From contig NZ_CP047385.1 in assembly GCF_000807775.2 (NCBI RefSeq), positions 3,100,001 through 3,164,000 of the forward strand: DNA of 64,000 nucleotides, read 5' to 3'. Shown in pieces: positions 55,803 through 64,000 of this stretch (within the stretch, counting starts at the first letter, position 1; every line of letters begins with the position of its first letter). A program made the translations under genes and the position numbers. This stretch comes from Pandoraea fibrosis (GTDB taxonomy: Bacteria; Pseudomonadota; Gammaproteobacteria; Burkholderiales; Burkholderiaceae). The notes under the pieces were generated by a model. That model searched no databases and was not told where the DNA came from. It was given only the letters and a program-made list of their open reading frames with translations.

Positions 55803-55820
55803 CGACCAACTAGTCGGTTG
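55803..55820. promoter_or_regulatory. Operator-like site upstream of the membrane-protein gene
   Basis: CGACCAACTAGTCGGTTG repeats the 12-mer found at 55084 and extends it into a near-perfect palindrome (CCAACTAGTCGG, one mismatched pair). It lies about 95 nt before the next start codon. Confidence 0.6.
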
Positions 55821-55909
55821 TTTTTGGATGTTGATAACCCGCCGTGCTGTCTCGCGGCACTCATGCCGCGCCGCTTCCTGGCGCCATTTCCTGAAGGAGT
55901 CATCGTTCC

Positions 55910-56404
55910 ATGCCACATCCCATTTCCTCGTTGGGCGCAGGTCACACCCTCGTCAGTCTGGTGACGTTCGCCGCAGGTCTCATCAGCTTCGCTCGACATC
56001 GAAGGATTGATCGCACGACCCTGTCCGGCCAGATTTATCTGGGCGGGATGGTGGTCTCAGTACTCACGTCGTTTGGATTGTCCAGCACAGGTGGCTTCAA
56101 TGCGGGACACGCGCTGGGCATTCTGGCGTTGCTCGCGACGTTGGGCGGAGTCGTCATTCCCAAGATCGCTTTTCTAGGACGTGCCCGGCAGTATCTGTCG
56201 CAGTTCGCTTTTTCGTTCAGCTTCTTCCTACTGTTGGTTCCGGGAATCAACGAGACGCTGACACGTTTGCCCGCGAGGCACCCACTGGCGAGCGGCCCTG
56301 ACTCTCCTCTGGTGCGCGGATCGCTCGCGGTGTGGTTGGTCATTTTCGCGCTGGGATCGGTGTTGCAGTTCTTGTGGCTTCGCTCCCGTCGTAGCCACGC
56401 GTGA
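55910..56404 (+). CDS. Small membrane protein downstream of the TetR gene
   Basis: The 164-residue protein has four hydrophobic segments (about 10-28, 42-60, 67-85 and 98-115) plus a C-terminal one (135-155) and a basic end. GAAGGAG precedes the ATG. No family is named with confidence. The position behind a TetR operator-like site suggests it is the regulated target, perhaps with export or stress-related function (inference). Confidence 0.65.
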   Translation: MPHPISSLGAGHTLVSLVTFAAGLISFARHRRIDRTTLSGQIYLGGMVVSVLTSFGLSSTGGFNAGHALGILALLATLGGVVIPKIAFLGRARQYLSQFAFSFSFFLLLVPGINETLTRLPARHPLASGPDSPLVRGSLAVWLVIFALGSVLQFLWLRSRRSHA

Positions 56405-56535
56405 GTCGTGGGTGCGGAAGAGGTTTCGCCATCGCTGTGGCGTCCGATCCGCGCTTACCTCTGCATCCGAACACCGATCCCAAGCGTATTGGTAAGTGCT
56501 TCCATTTTGAGAAGCCTTACCAATAGGGTGTGAAC

Positions 56536-57120
56536 ATGAAAATGCATAAATCGGTGAAGTGCCTCGCGACGGCAGCGTGCATCGGGATGTCGTTGGGACT
56601 GACGGTCACCTCCGCATTGGCGGCGATGGATGGTGGCGAGACGTCAGTGATGGTCGGCGGCGCGGCGATGTACCCGTCGAAAACCATTGTGCAGAATGCC
56701 GTGAACTCAAAAGACCATACGACGCTCGTCGCGGCCGTCAAAGCCGGCGGGCTTGTCGACACGTTGAATAGCGCCGGACCGTTTACCGTCTTCGCTCCAA
56801 CCAATGAGGCGTTCGCCGCGCTCCCGTCCGGGACGGTCGACACACTACTCAAGCCCGAGAGCAAAGGCACGCTGGTCAAGGTGCTGACCTACCACGTCGT
56901 ACCAGGGCGCCTCACCGCGCAGGACTTGATGAGGGCCGTGAATGACGGCGGCGGCAAGGCCGTGCTCAAGACCGTGGAAGGCGATTCGCTTACCGTCATG
57001 CAGCAAGGAAATCGTCTGACCGTAACGGATGACAAGGGAGGCGTTGCCCGAGTGACGATCGGCGACGTCATGCAATCGAACGGTGTTATCCACGTCGTGG
57101 ACAAAGTGTTGATGCCGTAA
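56536..57120 (+). CDS. Fasciclin (FAS1) domain protein, exported
   Basis: From ATG 56536 (AGGGTG upstream) the protein has 194 residues. Residues 1-28 are a signal peptide (MKMHKSVKCLATAACIGMSL...ALA), and one FAS1 domain follows with the H1 region FTVFAPTNEAFAALP, the YHVVPGRLTAQDL segment and the end GVIHVVDKVLMP. FAS1 proteins mediate adhesion or occur as periplasmic proteins of unknown role. GTG 56530 is a weaker alternative start. Confidence 0.9.
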   Translation: MKMHKSVKCLATAACIGMSLGLTVTSALAAMDGGETSVMVGGAAMYPSKTIVQNAVNSKDHTTLVAAVKAGGLVDTLNSAGPFTVFAPTNEAFAALPSGTVDTLLKPESKGTLVKVLTYHVVPGRLTAQDLMRAVNDGGGKAVLKTVEGDSLTVMQQGNRLTVTDDKGGVARVTIGDVMQSNGVIHVVDKVLMP

Positions 57121-57339
57121 CAACGACAGGGGCATCGATAACGCCGATGCCCCGCTTTCGGGCGCAGGAAGTGCCCCCGTCGTCGATAGATACTGAAAGA
57201 GATTCCCGCCGTTCGTTTGCCGTCGCGCCGCACTGGAGGTGGCCGCCGGCAAACGCGTTGCCTTATCCCGCAAACCGAACTGCGGAATCACGCAATGGTG
57301 AAATGGCGGCGCGGCGATCTCAAATGAATCGCCGCATAC

Positions 57340-57537
57340 TCACCATGATGGCCGTATTGCATAAGCATTGCGGCAATACGACCGACCGAATTGCGTCGGC
57401 TCGAAGTGCTTCCCGACCCGATGGATCAGTTCGCGGGCAAGTAGGGCATTGATGACTGCCTCAGAGGGCTGTTTGGCGCTCTTTTCTGCAATGCGCTGGA
57501 GTGCGACGGTGATGGCCTGCGTCGAGAGGGTGAGCAT
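57340..57537 (-). CDS. Small protein of unknown function
   Basis: The 65-residue product (MLTLSTQAITVALQRIAEKS...) is mostly helical in appearance and carries no membrane segment. AGGAG lies 6 nt before the ATG at 57537, which supports it as real. It reads in the same direction as two other small genes and cspA upstream. Not recognised. Confidence 0.6.
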   Translation of the reverse strand: MLTLSTQAITVALQRIAEKSAKQPSEAVINALLARELIHRVGKHFEPTQFGRSYCRNAYAIRPSW

Positions 57538-57595
57538 GACATGCTCCTGTAAAAGTTCTATGGACCCTTAGGGCCTTCTTTGACAAGCGTGCTTC

Positions 57596-57790
57596 TCAAT
57601 TAGGCGATTTGTATTCGCCGTGACCGGGCAGGCAAAACCATCTGGCGATTCGACGATGCTGTGCCAGTTGGGTTGCGAGGCTTCTGCGACTCAATCCGAT
57701 GGCATAGGCCACGGCGGCGACAGAGAAAAGTTTGGCGCTGTCTGGTGGCACATACCCAGCGTAAAGAAACCAGTGCGGGTCGATGGCCAT
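57596..57790 (-). CDS. Small protein of unknown function
   Basis: The 64-residue product starts MAIDPHWFLYAGYVPPDSAK, 7 nt after the stop codon of the upstream gene, so both are surely on one transcript. The middle (AKLFSVAAVAYAIGLSRRSLATQLAQ) looks like a short helix pair. No family recognised. Confidence 0.6.
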   Translation of the reverse strand: MAIDPHWFLYAGYVPPDSAKLFSVAAVAYAIGLSRRSLATQLAQHRRIARWFCLPGHGEYKSPN

Positions 57791-57797
57791 AGCAACC

Positions 57798-58079
57798 TCA
57801 GGTTTTGACGAGACCGTCGCGGACGATGTCGTCAATCAGCGACTGTGCATAGCTGTTCCCCGCACGTCGTGCTTCTCCAATGGAGTCGAACGGCAGGCTC
57901 TCCAGGCGAAACACTTTGGGGTCTGTTGACTGCGCCGGATCTTCCAGCGTGGTTCGGGAGATGCGAACGGAGACGCCGAACGTCCGGTCGTGCTGTCGCT
58001 TGACCGAGTCAGTGTCGTGGTGACGGAAAACGAACGTCTCCAGGCGGAAGCCCCGGTAAAACGGGATTACGTAGGCCAT
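57798..58079 (-). CDS. Conserved small protein downstream of cspA
   Basis: The 93-residue protein (MAYVIPFYRGFRLETFVFRH...) is rich in charged and beta-type residues; SIGEARRAGNSYAQSLIDDIVRDG forms a C-terminal helix. It lies 77 nt after cspA and 7 nt before the next small gene. Possibly part of a cold-shock-associated transcript; function unknown. Confidence 0.6.
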   Translation of the reverse strand: MAYVIPFYRGFRLETFVFRHHDTDSVKRQHDRTFGVSVRISRTTLEDPAQSTDPKVFRLESLPFDSIGEARRAGNSYAQSLIDDIVRDGLVKT

Positions 58080-58156
58080 ACTGCCTCCGGCTGTGCGAGT
58101 CCCCGCGTCACTACGCGCTCAGTGGCGGTGACACGAGGAAGTCGCAAAGGGGAATA

Positions 58157-58369
58157 TTAGGTTGGCTTGATGTTCGAAGCCTGCAAGCCCTTCGGGCCGC
58201 GCGTGACGTCAAATGAGACGTGCTGATTTTCTTGAAGGCTTCGGAATTCAGTGCGTCCTTGCGGCTGAATTTCCGAAAAATGCGCGAACAGATCGTCGCC
58301 GCCGTCATCCGGCTTGATGAAGCCAAAACCCTTGCTATCGTTGAACCACTTAACAATTCCGGTACTCAT
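58157..58369 (-). CDS. cspA: Cold-shock protein CspA family
   Basis: The 70-residue single-domain protein has RNP1 KGFGFIKP and RNP2 DLFAHFSEI, and binds single-stranded nucleic acid as an RNA chaperone. [17 protein letters not shown] is the family start. The 277-nt gap upstream probably holds a long 5' leader as in many csp genes, but no known structural element is clear. Confidence 0.95.
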   Translation of the reverse strand: MSTGIVKWFNDSKGFGFIKPDDGGDDLFAHFSEIQPQGRTEFRSLQENQHVSFDVTRGPKGLQASNIKPT

Positions 58370-58646
58370 GCGAACTCCTGGTTTTCCCGGCGCGCAGCCA
58401 TCGCGGAATGCGTGGGTCGCCGCCAGTGGCGGACAAACAAGAAATTCAGAGATCGGAAGAGTCTCGCAAAGATCGGTGAGATCGACGCTGGATCGATAAA
58501 AGTCAGACTTGATGTTCGATCAGCTACTTATACGCGGATTTGGCCGACAAAACAATAGTTTTCCGCGCGTGTAGTGAATGTCCCATGTGTATGACGACCT
58601 GCCATCAAGCGGTAACAACGCCTCCCTCTCAGGCAGGTCACGACCG

Positions 58647-60776
58647 TCAGAATCGATAACTCATCACCAGTTCCGCTCGCCGGTCGTTGCCGAGCAGCCA
58701 TTGCGTACTGTTGTAGTAGGCGGTCTGCACGTAATGGCGGTTGAAGACGTTGTAGACGCGTCCCGTCAACGTAAGATCGCGCCGCGGTTTCCACGCCAAC
58801 GCCAGATCGACTGTCGTGTAAGAGGGCAGCGCGAGGGTGTTCGCCGTGTCGGCATACCGCTTGCCAACGTACTTCAGGCCACCGCTCGCCGTCCATGCCT
58901 GAGCTACTCGCCAGCTCATCCAGAGATTCGCCATTTGCTGCGGCACGTTCACTGGAATGTTCCCTGCACGCGAGACTGACACGCCGCCTACGCTCTCGTC
59001 AAACGCGTCATATTTCGCGCGCAGCAGCGTGCCGTTGAGATCGACCCGGACATCACGGGACAACTGCGCCCCCAGGGTGAGCTCGACACCGCGCGACGAT
59101 TGCTGCCCCACCTGCAAGCTTTGCGACGGATTCAGCGGATCGACCGACAGCAGATTATTTTTGACGATGCGGTACACCGAAAGCGTGCCGTCAACGCGTC
59201 CGTCGAGCCAATCCTGCTTCACCCCCAACTCGATCTGCTTGCCGGTCGCCAGATCGAACTTCGCCTTGCTGGCAGTGAGCATCAGCAGGGAACTGACAGG
59301 ATCCGCCGCCACGGAATACTGTCCGTACACGCTCGTATGCGCCGTAACGTCATACACGGTGCCCACACGCCAGCCCGTATAGCCGAGATCTTTCGAGAAC
59401 GCCGCACCGGTGATGAGGTCGTCGCGATGGATGCTGGCGTGGTCGTAACGCACGCCACCGACCACAGACCAGCGAGACGTCACCTTGAGGCGATCCTCCG
59501 CAAAGAACGCGTACTGATTCGCTTGCGATCGGTACTTGGGATAGGTGCCGGCCACGTTGATGAAACCGCCCGGCGTCGGGTTGTAGAGATCCACGAGCGA
59601 TGTTCCCGAGTACGGCGAGTTGTTCGTGTGTTGGAACGTGGTGTGGTTGAACTCGACGCCTGCGGAGGCGGTGTTCTCCATCCCGAATACATGTCCCTTT
59701 AGCGTGGCGCTCGTGACGTTTCCGATCTGCGCCTGATCGTGCAGGATCTCGGTGTAGCTGCTGCGCTGAACGAGTCCGGATGACGGCAGGTACGTGTAGT
59801 ACTCGGCGTCCTTCCAATGCCGCTTGCTTTTCATGTGGTACAGCGTGCTGGTGATCGTGAGGTCGTCCGTCGGTCGCCACGCCGCCGCGAGTGTTGCCCA
59901 ACTGTCGCGGTACGTGATCAGTGCATCCTCGACGTTGTAGTTCTTTTTGTAGGTCGCCGGGTCCAGACGGCCGCCGACCAGCGGCACGCCGAAGTACTGC
60001 ATGGGATGCTGGTTGCCCTCGGCGAGCGATGCCGTGACGGAAAAGCGCGGCGTGACATCGTATTTGACGGCTGCCGAGAACGACGCATTGCGCGAATCCC
60101 CCCGGTCCACCCAATTGCCGGAGCGATTGGCACTGGCGTCGAAGCGATACGAGAGCTTGTCGTTGATCGCGCCGCCGCTGCCAAAGGCGATGCGTCCGGT
60201 TTTCTCGGTGCCGATGCCGAGTTGAATCTCGTTGTCGACGGGGGCCTGCTCAGGCTTCCTGGGCACGATGTTGACCACGCCGCCAATGGCGCCTTCGCCA
60301 TAGATGACCGAGGCCGGGCCGCGCAACACTTCGATCCGCTCGACCGACCAGGTGTCGAATGGAAACGTGACGCCGATGGCGCCGTAAGGGCGCACTCCGT
60401 CGTAAAGCTGTGTGACCGACGCGTTACCCACAAAGCCGCGCGCCCCCAGTTCCGAGCCGCCGTTGCCGGGATGAGGCGATGCATTGATGCCGGTCGCACG
60501 GCTCACCGCGTCGACGATGTTGGCATCGCCGCGTTCCACAAGCTGCCGGCGATCGATGATCTCGACGCTGGCGGGCGTTTCCTTGATCGAAAGGCCCAAC
60601 CGGCTGCCGGTCTGCACGGGTTCGTCGAGTGATGTGACGCTGGCTGCCTGCACCTGCGTGGCGGGTAATTCGACGCTTTGCGCCGCACCGCCGTTGTTGT
60701 CCGCCGCGTGAGCAAAAGCACACAGCAGGCTGATAGCCACCGCCACGGCGGTGCGCACAGGAAAGAACGTTTTCAT
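58647..60776 (-). CDS. TonB-dependent outer-membrane siderophore-type receptor
   Basis: The 709-residue protein has a signal peptide (cut near AFAHAADN), a plug domain (about 50-170: TPASVEIIDRRQLVERG, RGFVGNASVTQLYDGVRPYG, RIEVLRGPASVIYGEGAIGGVVNIV) and a 22-strand barrel ending in the aromatic SYRF required for insertion. The architecture is that of FpvA/FhuE-type ferric siderophore receptors without the extra N-terminal signalling domain. No Fur box with the standard sequence was found upstream; a 19-bp inverted repeat lies at 60859. The substrate is unknown. Confidence 0.9.
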   Translation of the reverse strand: MKTFFPVRTAVAVAISLLCAFAHAADNNGGAAQSVELPATQVQAASVTSLDEPVQTGSRLGLSIKETPASVEIIDRRQLVERGDANIVDAVSRATGINASPHPGNGGSELGARGFVGNASVTQLYDGVRPYGAIGVTFPFDTWSVERIEVLRGPASVIYGEGAIGGVVNIVPRKPEQAPVDNEIQLGIGTEKTGRIAFGSGGAINDKLSYRFDASANRSGNWVDRGDSRNASFSAAVKYDVTPRFSVTASLAEGNQHPMQYFGVPLVGGRLDPATYKKNYNVEDALITYRDSWATLAAAWRPTDDLTITSTLYHMKSKRHWKDAEYYTYLPSSGLVQRSSYTEILHDQAQIGNVTSATLKGHVFGMENTASAGVEFNHTTFQHTNNSPYSGTSLVDLYNPTPGGFINVAGTYPKYRSQANQYAFFAEDRLKVTSRWSVVGGVRYDHASIHRDDLITGAAFSKDLGYTGWRVGTVYDVTAHTSVYGQYSVAADPVSSLLMLTASKAKFDLATGKQIELGVKQDWLDGRVDGTLSVYRIVKNNLLSVDPLNPSQSLQVGQQSSRGVELTLGAQLSRDVRVDLNGTLLRAKYDAFDESVGGVSVSRAGNIPVNVPQQMANLWMSWRVAQAWTASGGLKYVGKRYADTANTLALPSYTTVDLALAWKPRRDLTLTGRVYNVFNRHYVQTAYYNSTQWLLGNDRRAELVMSYRF

Positions 60777-60858
60777 GAAGCTGTCTTGTCAGGTGTAGTC
60801 GAACGCACGCAATCCCCTCGCACCGGTCGGCGCGACGATGGGCAAACGCATGCAGGCC

Positions 60859-60877
60859 GTTGCCTGCTACAGGCAAC
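60859..60877 (-). promoter_or_regulatory. Inverted repeat upstream of the TonB receptor
   Basis: GTTGCCTG, CTA, CAGGCAAC form a perfect 8-bp inverted repeat, 83 nt before the receptor start. It could be an operator or a leader hairpin. Confidence 0.5.
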
Positions 60878-60976
60878 AGCGTGTCTTCAGTTCAGGTCAG
60901 TCGGCATGGCCGACGCGCGGCGTCATCGACGTCATCAGGCGACGTCGACGAACGTGCGGCGAACGGCAAGCAATGC

Positions 60977-61375
60977 TCAGGCGAGAGGCGGTGCGCGCGA
61001 GGGCGGTGTGAGTCGGCGCGGCGCGCCGGTGACGGTGAATGCTGGCGACGGCGCGAGACGCACGCTGCCGAGGTCAATGTCGGCAAGCGCCAGCGAGAAG
61101 GGCGGAAGTGGTGGTGTATGTGCGAGTAGCGAACAGTACCCGCAGGCGGCGCTGGCTCCCGCACCGTGGGATACCGGTGTGTGCCGACCCTGCGCCGCCG
61201 TTTCGTCGAGACTCGTGCAGAACGTGCTCGACAGGGCGTCATCGATCGATGACGGATGGGCACGCAAATACTGGCTGATCAGCGGCGCGCAAAGCAGCAT
61301 CCACATGGCGGCGAGGCCGATCCATGCAATGCGTTTGCTGCGTGACCATACCGGCATGTTCAGGGGGTGCGGCAT
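60977..61375 (-). CDS. DUF2946-type membrane protein upstream of the TonB receptor
   Basis: The 132-residue protein (or 126 from the second Met) has one N-terminal hydrophobic helix (about 18-36), then a soluble part with the Cys motif ACGYCSLLAHTPPLP typical of DUF2946. Such genes often sit next to TonB-dependent receptors for copper or siderophores and may help bind the metal. Same strand as the receptor, 200 nt upstream. Confidence 0.75.
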   Translation of the reverse strand: MPHPLNMPVWSRSKRIAWIGLAAMWMLLCAPLISQYLRAHPSSIDDALSSTFCTSLDETAAQGRHTPVSHGAGASAACGYCSLLAHTPPLPPFSLALADIDLGSVRLAPSPAFTVTGAPRRLTPPSRAPPLA

Positions 61376-61449
61376 CGTGCCGCGTTCATGACGACGAGCT
61401 CGGATGCTATCACGCCGGCTGGAGAATCATTTCGTCATGCCAACATCAT

Positions 61450-62679
61450 TCACGATGGATGCGACGCCTTGCGGCAATTTGTCGCGATCGTGACGACGAA
61501 CAGCGTCGGTAGTCCGAGAACCGCCGGCGGCAATATCGCGGGAAAGTACGACGGCAGCAACGAGAGCAACGGAAGACACCAGGCGAGGCAGACGATGGCG
61601 CGCTCGCGTTGGGTCCATGCGCTCCGGGTCGCCCGATCACGGCAAAGGTAGACGATCGGCAGTAACAGCCACGCCAGATCGTAGTGAAGGATGTACGGCT
61701 GAATCATCAGCGTGGCGATGACGGCGGCCGCTGCCTTGAGGTCGAGAGGTATCTCCTCACGTGTCCAGAGCCACAGCGTTGTCAGCACCACCGGGACGGC
61801 AACGATGGCGTGCACCGTGTACGCCGCCGGCACGCTCCCCCCGAGGCGCCGGACGGTGGCAAATACCGACGTCATTGCCCGCATGACACCGCCCGAAGCA
61901 TGATCGGTGACGGTGGCGTTGAACCACGATGCGACCTCGAAGCACTTGACCCACAGCGGAACGCCAAAGACGAGAGTACTGATAGCGACGAAAAGCGTCG
62001 CGGTCACCGTCATCGCAGCCAGCGCCCGGAAATGACGCCCGCAGAGGAATAACAGGGGAAAGAGCACGGCGAGTTGGGGCTTGAACATCAGCATGCCGGC
62101 GCACATGCCGGCCAACCATGGGCGTCGTGCCAGTTGGCCGAACGCCCCGGCAGCCAGCGCAGCGGTGAGTAGCGAATTCTGGCCGTGTGCTGTCGCTATC
62201 CAGATGCCGGGGAATGCCACCACAGCGATCCACGGCAACGATCCGCGCTTGCCCGCCGGCGGGAATGCCCACAGCACACACGCGATGCCGATGGCGCAAA
62301 AGCTCACATAGGACAGCGCGTAGGGAAGCCGGGCGAGCGGGTAGACCAGCAATTGAAACGTCGGAGGATAGACCCACGGTGCGTAGCGACCGGGGAACAT
62401 GCTGTCCTCGACGTCCGCGATCTTGAGCAAATCGAATGCCGCCAGGGGGCTGTCGTGCAACGACAGATACGACGCGCTCCAGAACACCCGGAAGTCCACG
62501 CCCATCGGGGGAACGCCGGGCTCGTGGAGCGCCCAGCGCACTGCCCAGATACCGAGTACCAGCAGTTGGCACAGGAGCAGCGCGGCGCCATACACCACCA
62601 CGCGCTCACGCGTGAGCCACCCCGGCTTTGGCGGTGCGATACCTTTGGCAATCTCACTGTCTGCGATTTGCATAGGCAC
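61450..62679 (-). CDS. GT87/DUF2029-type integral-membrane glycosyltransferase
   Basis: The 409-residue protein has about 10-11 hydrophobic segments. The N-terminal loop after the first helix has MGVDFRVFWSASYLSL, with the acidic site of GT-C mannosyltransferases (GT87), then PWVYPPTFQLLVYPLARLPY and HGQNSLLTAALAAGAFG, the usual family motifs. Members use polyprenyl-phosphate sugars outside the membrane. GTG 62679 or ATG 62673 can be the start. Acceptor unknown. Confidence 0.85.
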   Translation of the reverse strand: MPMQIADSEIAKGIAPPKPGWLTRERVVVYGAALLLCQLLVLGIWAVRWALHEPGVPPMGVDFRVFWSASYLSLHDSPLAAFDLLKIADVEDSMFPGRYAPWVYPPTFQLLVYPLARLPYALSYVSFCAIGIACVLWAFPPAGKRGSLPWIAVVAFPGIWIATAHGQNSLLTAALAAGAFGQLARRPWLAGMCAGMLMFKPQLAVLFPLLFLCGRHFRALAAMTVTATLFVAISTLVFGVPLWVKCFEVASWFNATVTDHASGGVMRAMTSVFATVRRLGGSVPAAYTVHAIVAVPVVLTTLWLWTREEIPLDLKAAAAVIATLMIQPYILHYDLAWLLLPIVYLCRDRATRSAWTQRERAIVCLAWCLPLLSLLPSYFPAILPPAVLGLPTLFVVTIATNCRKASHPS

Positions 62680-62803
62680 ATCGGCTGAGGTTGGACGAGG
62701 TTTGACGCGGCTGCCGATTCATCTTGCTGAGCGTCATCATATCGGGAGCGACGTCACGTGCGCTCGAGGGAATGAGACGAGACAAATTCGCACGAGCCTG
62801 CTA

Positions 62804-62831
62804 ATATACGTTTCGTAGTCATTTCGTATAT
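62804..62831 (+). promoter_or_regulatory. Operator-like inverted repeat at the ParD-like/map promoter
   Basis: ATATACG (62804-62810) and CGTATAT (62825-62831) are exact inverted copies around a 14-bp centre. Within this, TTTCGTA occurs twice 11 bp apart (62811-62817, 62822-62828). It ends 13 nt before the start codon, so it overlaps the promoter. This is the layout of ribbon-helix-helix autoregulators. Confidence 0.65.
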
Positions 62832-62844
62832 AAAGGTCCGCAAC

Positions 62845-63099
62845 ATGGGTATCGTCAAGATATCGGAGCAAATGCATGAGGCGCTGCGCAATACCAGCGG
62901 TGCGCTCAGTCGCTCGATCAACGCGCAGGCTGAGCATTGGCTGCGTGTCGGCATGCTCGCCGAACTGAATCCCTCGCTGAGCTACGGTGACATTTGCCGC
63001 AAGCTCATCGAATCCGATGCAGCATCGGCCGCTGAGGCCGGTGCGATCGCTCCTCCAGCAACCGGTGCACCTGTCACCGCATTCAATAAGGTGGCGTAA
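62845..63099 (+). CDS. ParD-like family protein
   Basis: The 84-residue protein reads MGIVKISEQMHEALRNTSGA, SRSINAQAEHWLRVGMLAEL and SYGDICRKLIESD, matching the ParD_like family, which resembles ribbon-helix-helix antitoxins. The final 25 residues are a low-complexity Ala/Pro tail. AAAGG lies 8 nt before the ATG. Its stop codon overlaps the map start (TAATG), so the two are translationally coupled. No classical ParE toxin follows. It may bind the inverted repeat at its promoter. Confidence 0.85.
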   Translation: MGIVKISEQMHEALRNTSGALSRSINAQAEHWLRVGMLAELNPSLSYGDICRKLIESDAASAAEAGAIAPPATGAPVTAFNKVA

Positions 63100-63938
63100 T
63101 GGTGCGCGAACGCGTTGTTATTCGCTCGAAAGAAGAAATTGCTTTGTCGCGCCGAGCCGGTGAAATGGCCGCCCAGGTGCTCGCGATGATTGGCGAGTAC
63201 GTCAAGCCGGGTGTCACGACCGACGAACTCGACCGCATCTGTCACGACTTCATCGTGAACGAACTGAAGGCGATTCCTGCGAACATCGGTTATCACGGCT
63301 ATCCGAAGACGGTGTGCGCGTCGGTGAACCATGTCGTCTGCCACGGCATTCCCGGTGAGAAGAAGCTCCACGACGGCGATATCGTGAACATCGACGTCGC
63401 CCTCATCAAGGACGGCTGGTTCGGCGATACGAGCCGCATGTATTACGCCGGCAAGCCGAGCATTCTCGCCAAGCGACTGGTCGACACGACGTATGAAGCG
63501 ATGCTCGCGGGCATTCGTGCGGTACGCCCAGGGGCAACGCTCGGCGACGTGGGTTATGCGATTCAGACGGTGGCGCACCGCGAAGGCTTCAGCATCGTGC
63601 GCGATTACTGCGGGCACGGTATCGGCACTACCTATCATGACGATCCGCAAGTGCTGCACTATGGACGTCAGGGCGCTGGGCTGACGCTGCGACCGGGCAT
63701 GATCTTCACCATCGAGCCGATGGTCAATGTCGGCAAGCCGGATACGAAGCAACTCGCAGACGGCTGGACGGTGGTGACCCGCGACCGCTCGTTGTCGGCA
63801 CAGTGGGAGCACATGGTGGCCGTTACCGAGACGGGCTTCGAAGTGCTGACGCAATGGCCCGACGGCCTCGGCGAGTACGCGCGCTTCGGTTCGCTCGAAG
63901 GCGGTGCGGGCGGCGCGGTTGCCGCCAACGCGGCCTGA
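63099..63938 (+). CDS. map: Type I methionine aminopeptidase
   Basis: Map removes the first Met from new proteins. The 279-residue protein has all five metal ligands: the two Asp in NIDVALIKDGWFGDTSR, His in RDYCGHGIGTTYH, Glu in FTIEPMVNVG and Glu in AQWEHMVAV. A Gly/Ala-rich tail of about 15 residues is added. Housekeeping map usually sits beside rpsB; this copy is coupled to a ParD-like gene and is likely a second map. Confidence 0.94.
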   Translation: MVRERVVIRSKEEIALSRRAGEMAAQVLAMIGEYVKPGVTTDELDRICHDFIVNELKAIPANIGYHGYPKTVCASVNHVVCHGIPGEKKLHDGDIVNIDVALIKDGWFGDTSRMYYAGKPSILAKRLVDTTYEAMLAGIRAVRPGATLGDVGYAIQTVAHREGFSIVRDYCGHGIGTTYHDDPQVLHYGRQGAGLTLRPGMIFTIEPMVNVGKPDTKQLADGWTVVTRDRSLSAQWEHMVAVTETGFEVLTQWPDGLGEYARFGSLEGGAGGAVAANAA

Positions 63939-63963
63939 GTCTGACGGCTGCGTGATGGTGATG

Positions 63964-63988
63964 CTGAGGCGCGGCATACGCGCCTCAG
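63964..63988 (+). terminator. Hairpin after map
   Basis: CTGAGGCGCG, GCATA, CGCGCCTCAG form a perfect 10-bp stem, 25 nt after the map stop codon. No T tract follows. Confidence 0.55.
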
Positions 63989-64000
63989 ACCACGCTTCAG

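Noticed and set aside
62845..63938. Classical ParDE toxin-antitoxin operon
   Set aside because: The second gene is clearly a methionine aminopeptidase with intact metal ligands, not a ParE/RelE toxin.
1..64000. CRISPR array
   Set aside because: No regularly spaced direct repeats of 25-40 bp were seen anywhere in the window.

Overview
The window reads as a chromosomal segment of a GC-rich betaproteobacterium of the family Burkholderiaceae. The PHA cluster (phaC-phaA-phaB-phaR), a BktB-type thiolase, a DUF2968 protein, an AhpC/AhpD pair and many conserved Burkholderiales proteins of unknown function all fit. Pandoraea is my best guess at genus; this is inference from protein resemblance, not a database result.

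Layout. 0.2-10 kb: housekeeping genes (DUF2968 protein, potassium transporter kup, transcription factor tex, a secreted coiled-coil protein, a DUF465 protein, a DinG/YoaA-type iron-sulfur helicase, a glutamine amidotransferase). 10-13.5 kb: bamD divergent from rluD-pgeF. 13.6-22.4 kb: polyhydroxyalkanoate synthesis and regulation, interrupted by rimO and a KDG-kinase-like gene, then a second thiolase (bktB). 22.4-31.5 kb: metC and serB, then a leftward amino-acid catabolism block (GlxA-type regulator, cysteine hydrolase, ornithine cyclodeaminase-like protein, threonine/serine dehydratase, MFS transporter, argE). 31.8-40.4 kb: mfd, ispD-ispF, ahpC-ahpD with a clear promoter, and an EnvZ/OmpR-type pair. 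40.6-45.2 kb: a small secreted protein, a DUF1800/DUF1501 pair and a squalene/phytoene synthase-like protein lacking its first Asp-rich motif.

45.5-55 kb is the accessory region. A tRNA-Leu(UAG) is followed at once by a complete tyrosine recombinase. Then comes an AT-rich cargo: a leftward pair of an AAA/ABC-type ATPase and an HNH nuclease, 2 nt apart (Septu-like layout), divergent from an sce7725-family protein. Beyond it lies a graveyard: an AlpA-like gene, fragments of a phage replication protein and of a second integrase, a broken SRAP/YedK gene, a 376-residue protein of unknown function with four helix-turn-helix-like repeats, a 75-bp integrase remnant and an IS3-type orfA remnant. The ATPase-HNH pair facing sce7725 is the best candidate for an undescribed (probably anti-phage) system.

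55-64 kb returns to host-like sequence: a TetR regulator flanked by repeated operator-like sites, a small membrane protein, a fasciclin protein, cspA with small conserved genes, a TonB-dependent receptor with a DUF2946 protein, a GT87-type membrane glycosyltransferase, and a ParD-like/methionine aminopeptidase operon with an inverted repeat at its promoter.
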